Part shown: positions 35,980-64,000 of the stretch, one piece after another
How positions within the stretch are numbered: position 1 is the stretch's first letter
Layout: each line of letters opens with the position of its first letter
Notes under the pieces: generated by a model
What the model saw: the letters and a program-made list of their open reading frames with translations, nothing else
The model's database searches: none
Told to the model about the DNA's origin: nothing
Assembly: GCA_918807975.1 (NCBI GenBank)
Contig: OU964919.1
Location: 12,542,001-12,606,000, forward strand
Direction of reading: 5' to 3'
DNA length: 64,000 nucleotides
DNA from: Aplidium turbinatum
Lineage: Eukaryota; Chordata; Ascidiacea; Aplousobranchia; Polyclinidae
Program-made: the position numbers and the translations under genes

Positions 35980-37601
35980 CAGTTTTAACATGACTCGTCG
36001 TGTCTGTTATGACAACTTTGATATAGTTTTGAGATGCATATTTTTCTAATCGTACAGCTTGATTTTGTACATTTTTGTTCTAAAGACATTAAATCAATGT
36101 AAAAAAAGGGACTGATTTGCTTGCGCGTCACCTACTGCGACAACACGAGTGCAGTGCAATTTCGAGCAAAGCGCAGGGCTGTGCAAAATGAAATTTTGAT
36201 TATTTTATATTAAAAAAAAAAGTATTTTAAGTATAGCAACGTAAAGCAAAGCTCCATAGGTTGAGATCGTAAAGTCGTGACAAGAAGTCAGATGCACTAC
36301 AGCACCAAATGACATCCATACATGCTTCAAAATAGCGTGTCAAGTTACTCAGAAAGCACGTTTCTGTGGTAATGCCATTTTGCGATAAGTACTCAGACTT
36401 CAAAGCATTCAATTCAACGTCTGCAGATGTTGAATCAATGTAAAAGGTTAATTACCGAAACGCTCCAAAATTTGCGAATTTTTAGGATTAGGCTGTCCCC
36501 CAAATCTACGTTTTCAGCCAAATTCCTGACCCTCCGGTTATAGAAACACCCTATTGTTCATGCAATGGACCATTTGATCAATTTTCATGGCCATTAATGT
36601 CTATGCCGAATTTCAACAGAATGCACTTTGTGTATTCTTTCACTAACATATTCGACAAGGTTGCATCTGTCTGTTCTGCAATTGTTGAGGTCTATATGCA
36701 GATCACAATTATTACACCACCTAATTCGCCCATACATGTATTTACTTTGAACACTTTAAGGCCGAAAGCAACTGTATCATATATATAAGTATATGTACAA
36801 TTGTACATGAATGATGGGTCAGTTTTTGATAATTTACACGTTGTTAATGACTTACGATGGGTGATTATAGATAATGTTTTATTGCAACGCAGTGTTAGAG
36901 TATCTCGGTGTTTCAATGTACCAAAATAATAGAAATTACTAATATACATGTTAAGGCGTATTTTATTGCTATTGCTTGTAAGTACAAGATCTCTGTGATT
37001 GCGTGGACTTGGCTTGGAGAAGTTGTCCAGAGAAGCAGCTGCATCTAAACAAAATCATACCGCTTGTGAATAGAATACTTTGAGGTCAAAAAAATACCCA
37101 GTTACTGAGCTTGAAATAAGATAAGGACCTTATCGCACTTAGTCTTCGGCACAAACGAGAGTAGGATGTCCAGTTCCTTTCTCTCGGTCGCCTTTCCTTT
37201 AGCAATTCCATGCACCTAATTTATTACACACTGACCGCGACCCAAAACGGCGTCAAGAAAACTCCAGTCGCAATGAAGCAAACGCAATCGCTTGACCGAT
37301 ACCATACATTACAAGTTGGTATGGGTCAAGCGATTATTGAAATCGCTAATTTATTTGAATTCGACTATTTACTACAATCAATCGTTGTTTGTTTGGAATC
37401 TCATACATTATACTCGTCCACACTGCAGTCACTACTAATGTTAAAACGTGCAAGTAAAATCTTCAAATGACAGCCGAACGGAATGTTTCCTGGGAACAAA
37501 TTAGAATGTGTACAAAGCACAAGAATTCTACATCTAAAGTAGGGGAAAAACATCCAGTTTGGGAGAGTGAAAACGGAGTTATGTAATTTGACGATTTTTA
37601 C
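35980..37601. other. Intergenic, 3' of CENPI
   Basis: Holds part of the short palindrome family at 36079-36110 (with an ATTAAA that could be the CENPI poly(A) signal) and a fuller palindrome at 36409-36446. A ~20-bp inverted repeat around cgcttgacc lies at 37288-37340. No gene recognised. Confidence 0.45.
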
Positions 37602-38676
37602 TAGAGATGTACCGATACCGATATTACTTTTTTAGGCCCATACCAATATTTTGTCGATACTTAAGCGTTGCAAAAAGAAGCAGTTTTGGTATTTGTGAAA
37701 AGTTCGACCTTATTTGCAAATATTCATTCCATCTACTTTCTCTGCATTGTTGTGTCATAATAGTAGTGTTTAGTAGTAAAAGGCCGCCATGATTGAGGAC
37801 TGGAGTATATGGAGGAAAAAAACATAATTGCGGTTTCTGAAAAATTAACAAAGGCTTTGTGCAAACTTTGTAAACAGGCTATCATAATTTAAAATCAAAA
37901 CATATAAAATTTAAACTAAGTCCTTTACGGAGTCATACAAAACCCATTCGACAAGTAATGTTCAACCCAACGGCGGTTGTTGCTTTTGTCAGGCTTGATA
38001 CCCGGCAGCAAAAATGTATGTATAATTTAAACCGTTTGTGCGTTGCTAAACGTTTAAAATAACCATGTAATTTGATCGTTTTAATGGACTGGTTCTAATA
38101 GTTTGTGATTTAATTTTAACCTTTTGTTGTAATAAACTTATCAAGCTTAAATAATGTCATGAAAGCGTAAACAGTAGGATGTCTTATATTTGGGCAATGG
38201 GCAACTTTTCAGGAAAAATAAGCTTGGGTCACTCATAACTGTCCCTTTCTGATAAGCAACCCCGAAAACACTGCTCTGAGAAAATTGACGAAACGCGTTT
38301 ACTGCATTTTTACTCAATACAAAAGCATTACACTGAAAGAACAAACTTTGCTGAGAGGCTTCATTTGCGAGCTGAAGCAATCAAGCATGTTGTGTTTCAA
38401 AATTCTTTCGTTAACGGCTGAATTTGGAGTGTACTTCTCTTAGTCGGAAAACTAAAGCATTGGAGATACTGAGTCTCCTTCGCATGTAATGCAACTGCTG
38501 AAACTATTATTCTATATCAAGTGTGACGTTAGTTACTACTTTAAAAAAATCTACATCTTTGCTGACTGTAAAAAATCCACAGCAAATACGTTTTTTTTAC
38601 ATATGCACTATCGGCCAAATTTTGCCGATACGGATAATCCAAAAATAGCCGATATCGATATGTTGGTACATCTCTA
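37602..38676. mobile_element. hAT element of the tagagatgtaccgata family, short copy
   Basis: Ends tagagatgtaccgatac and ggtacatctcta are inverted, flanked by atttttac (37594-37601) and gcttttac (38677-38684), 6 of 8 bases alike. Inner parts match the large copy at 4703-9368. It lies in the 2.9-kb gap between CENPI and TPT1 and ends 165 bp beyond the TPT1 stop codon. Confidence 0.85.
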
Positions 38677-38840
38677 GCTTTTACTTTGTTTCAAATTAAA
38701 CAACATATACTGCAGAGGAAAATTTGATATTAATTAAAAAAGATGTTATAGCTTACAGTGTTACCATTAGGTACAGAAAGTTTTAAAACAAGTTCGAGAA
38801 ACCTCGGCCCAACTAAAGCAAGAAAGCAAACCTTCACTGT

Positions 38841-62168
<23,328 letters not shown>

Positions 62169-62387
62169 TTTGTTGTTTAAAAGCAATCCACTAACAAAAA
62201 TCAAGCCGAACAACCAAAACTTGCAACGAAAAAGAATCCCTTTTCTGAAAAACTTTGGACTGAAAAAAGGGAGTTTAATCTCGTGTCCACAAACTTTCAA
62301 ATGATAAAAATAAAAAGGACTCCAACTTCGTCTTTCTGAAAAAAGAAAGTTGATTCAGTTTGGTTGGTTGATTTTGAATCTTTATGT
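62169..62387 (-). promoter_or_regulatory. Probable TPT1 5' UTR/promoter region
   Basis: The only sequence between the TPT1 start codon and the LINE, so the transcription start and core promoter probably lie here or inside the LINE. I see pyrimidine tracts on the minus strand but no clear TATA box. Confidence 0.4.
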
Positions 62388-64000
62388 TCTGACTAGAAAG
62401 TCAAAAGCTAGACAAAACAATCGCATCAAGAATAAAGACGAACAAATGATTTTCGACCGAGATCTGGTGACGCAAAGATGGGAAGAGTATATTAGCGACC
62501 TGTATGGAGATGAGAGAGGAAATATTCCTGCTATTAATAATGAAGAAGGTGAACCAATACTGGAATCTGAATTTGATGAAGCCATAAATCAATTGAAAAG
62601 CCATAAAGCTCCTGGTAAAGATCAAATAACAACGGAAATGATAACAGCTCTGGCTTGTGAAGGACTGAAACATATTTATAACTTATGTAATAACATCTAC
62701 ATGAATGGCCACATACCACTGGAAATGAATGAATCCTTTCTTGTCAAACTGCCGAAGAAGCCAAAAGCCACACAGTGTACAGAATTTAGAACCCTTAGTC
62801 TGATGAGTCATATACTAAAAATTTTGCTGAGAGTAATTCTCAGACGAAATAGAAAAATCATCGAAAACGAAATTAATGAAACTCAAAGGGGTTTTATGCC
62901 TGGAAAGGAAACACAGGGAAGAAATTTTCAATATGAGAACCATATGTGAACGTTACAACCAAATCAATAAAGATATTTATACCTGCTTTATAGACTATGA
63001 AATAGCCTTTGACCGAGTTAAACACGAAAAATTAATGCAATGTTTAGCTGATGTAGGTTTAAATGGAAAAGATCTGCGACTGATAGCTAATCTGTATTGG
63101 ACGCAAAAGGCGTTTATTCACATGGAAGATGGTGTATCGGGTGCAATGGACATAAAACGTGGAGTTCGCCAGGGATGTAGGCTAATCTCCATGTCTATTC
63201 AACTTGTATACTGAAATGATTTTCAGACAGATTGATGGAATGGAGGGTATCAACATAGGAGGTATGACTAGGCTATATCCAACCTACGGTATGCAGACAA
63301 TAGCCTAGGCTACTGTTTTATTGGCGGAATCAGCAGAAGCTCTCCAAACAATAATAGAAAAAGTGAACAATATTGGAAAGAAATATAACATGAAAATCAA
63401 CACAAACAAGACGAAAACGATGATTATTACAAGAAAAGAAAATGTACCAAGTGTAAATATTACTAGGCTATTGATGGAATGCTGGTCGATCAAGTCAAAA
63501 GCTTTAGGCTACCTATCAGGGACACACAATAACTGAAAACGGCAGATGCGATGCGGAAATACGGTATTGAGACGAATAGAAATAGCAAGAAACAACTTCA
63601 TAAAAATGAAAAAGACATTAACAACACACAAAATTAACATCAACACTCGAAAACGAATTATGAAATGCTACATGTAACATATGGACTACGTTACTTTACA
63701 ATGCAGAAACATGGACACTGTCATCACAAATGGTTAAACGACTTGAGGCATTTGAAATGTGGATTTATAGAAGAATGCTTAAAATTTCATGGAAGGATAA
63801 AATCACAAACAAAGATGTATTATCTAGAATACAAACCAACATGGAAATTCTACAAACAACTAAATCAAAAAAATTGAAATAATTTGGCCACATGATTCGC
63901 AATAATTCTATTCAAAGACAACCACTAGAAGGAAAAATGAACGGCAAATGAAATAGCGGCAGACCACCAAGAATTTGGACTAATGATATTGAAGACTGGT
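62388..64000 (+). pseudogene. RTE-like LINE reverse transcriptase, broken, runs off window
   Basis: A non-LTR reverse transcriptase in several frames. Frame 1 (62388-62949) has SHKAPGKDQITTEM and GFMPGKETQG. Frame 2 from about 62915 has the motif-A block CFIDYEIAFDRVKHEKLMQC and RGVRQGC. Further on are YADN (in place of the usual YADD, near 63292), LAESAEALQTIIEKVNNIGK and a C-terminal part resembling RTE-type elements. At least one frameshift lies near 62910 and others follow. Upstream endonuclease sequence is absent, so it is 5'-truncated. It begins about 200 bp upstream of the TPT1 start codon, on the opposite strand. Confidence 0.85.

Noticed and set aside
62388-63877. Host gene upstream of TPT1
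   Set aside because: Reverse transcriptase motifs in shifted frames identify a broken LINE.

Overview
This window is AT-rich animal nuclear DNA. It has two intron-rich host genes, a U6 snRNA retrocopy, tRNA-derived SINEs, several LINE families and very many DNA transposons (hAT, Mutator-like, piggyBac-like, foldback/MITE). The organism cannot be named from sequence alone. A marine invertebrate such as an ascidian or another non-vertebrate deuterostome would fit the exon structure and transposon load, but this is only an inference.

Host genes. (1) 4521-35979, plus strand: an 18-exon gene for the inner-kinetochore protein CENP-I (Mis6 family), assembled by hand. All 18 exon phases agree and give a 676-residue protein. 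Introns 1, 2 and 5 are large because they are packed with nested transposons. (2) 38841-62168, minus strand: a 5-exon gene for translationally controlled tumour protein (TCTP, TPT1), 173 residues, also phase-consistent. The two genes converge and are separated by 2.9 kb that contains one hAT element.

The 17-kb first intron of TPT1 holds the most interesting object. It is an 11.3-kb Mutator-like transposon (45430-56730) with ~70-bp terminal inverted repeats and a perfect 9-bp target duplication. It carries an 8-exon transposase gene antisense to TPT1. The predicted 944-residue protein has an N-terminal zinc-binding region, a MULE DDE core, a SWIM zinc finger, an AT-hook and a C-terminal PHD finger. 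One 1-nt frameshift interrupts it, and one of its exons is tandemly duplicated. The right part of the element has a nested hAT, a fragment of a second MULE transposase and a 377-bp tandem repeat. Next to it lie three Mutator-like foldback/MITE copies, a second copy of the nested hAT and, just upstream of TPT1, an RTE-like LINE that runs off the window.

Layout. 1-4500: intergenic, with an LTR-element fossil, a 119-bp tandem duplication and a SINE. 4521-36000: CENPI, with a 4.7-kb hAT in intron 1; a 4.4-kb foldback (itself holding a piggyBac-like and a hAT insertion) and a palindromic retroelement in intron 2; a three-level nest (hAT > hAT > foldback), a second nest (hAT > LINE > U6 retrocopy) and a THAP fragment in intron 5. 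36000-38840: intergenic. 38841-62168: TPT1. 62169-64000: LINE. Many boundaries here rest on target-site duplications read directly from the sequence, so the order of insertions can be reconstructed.
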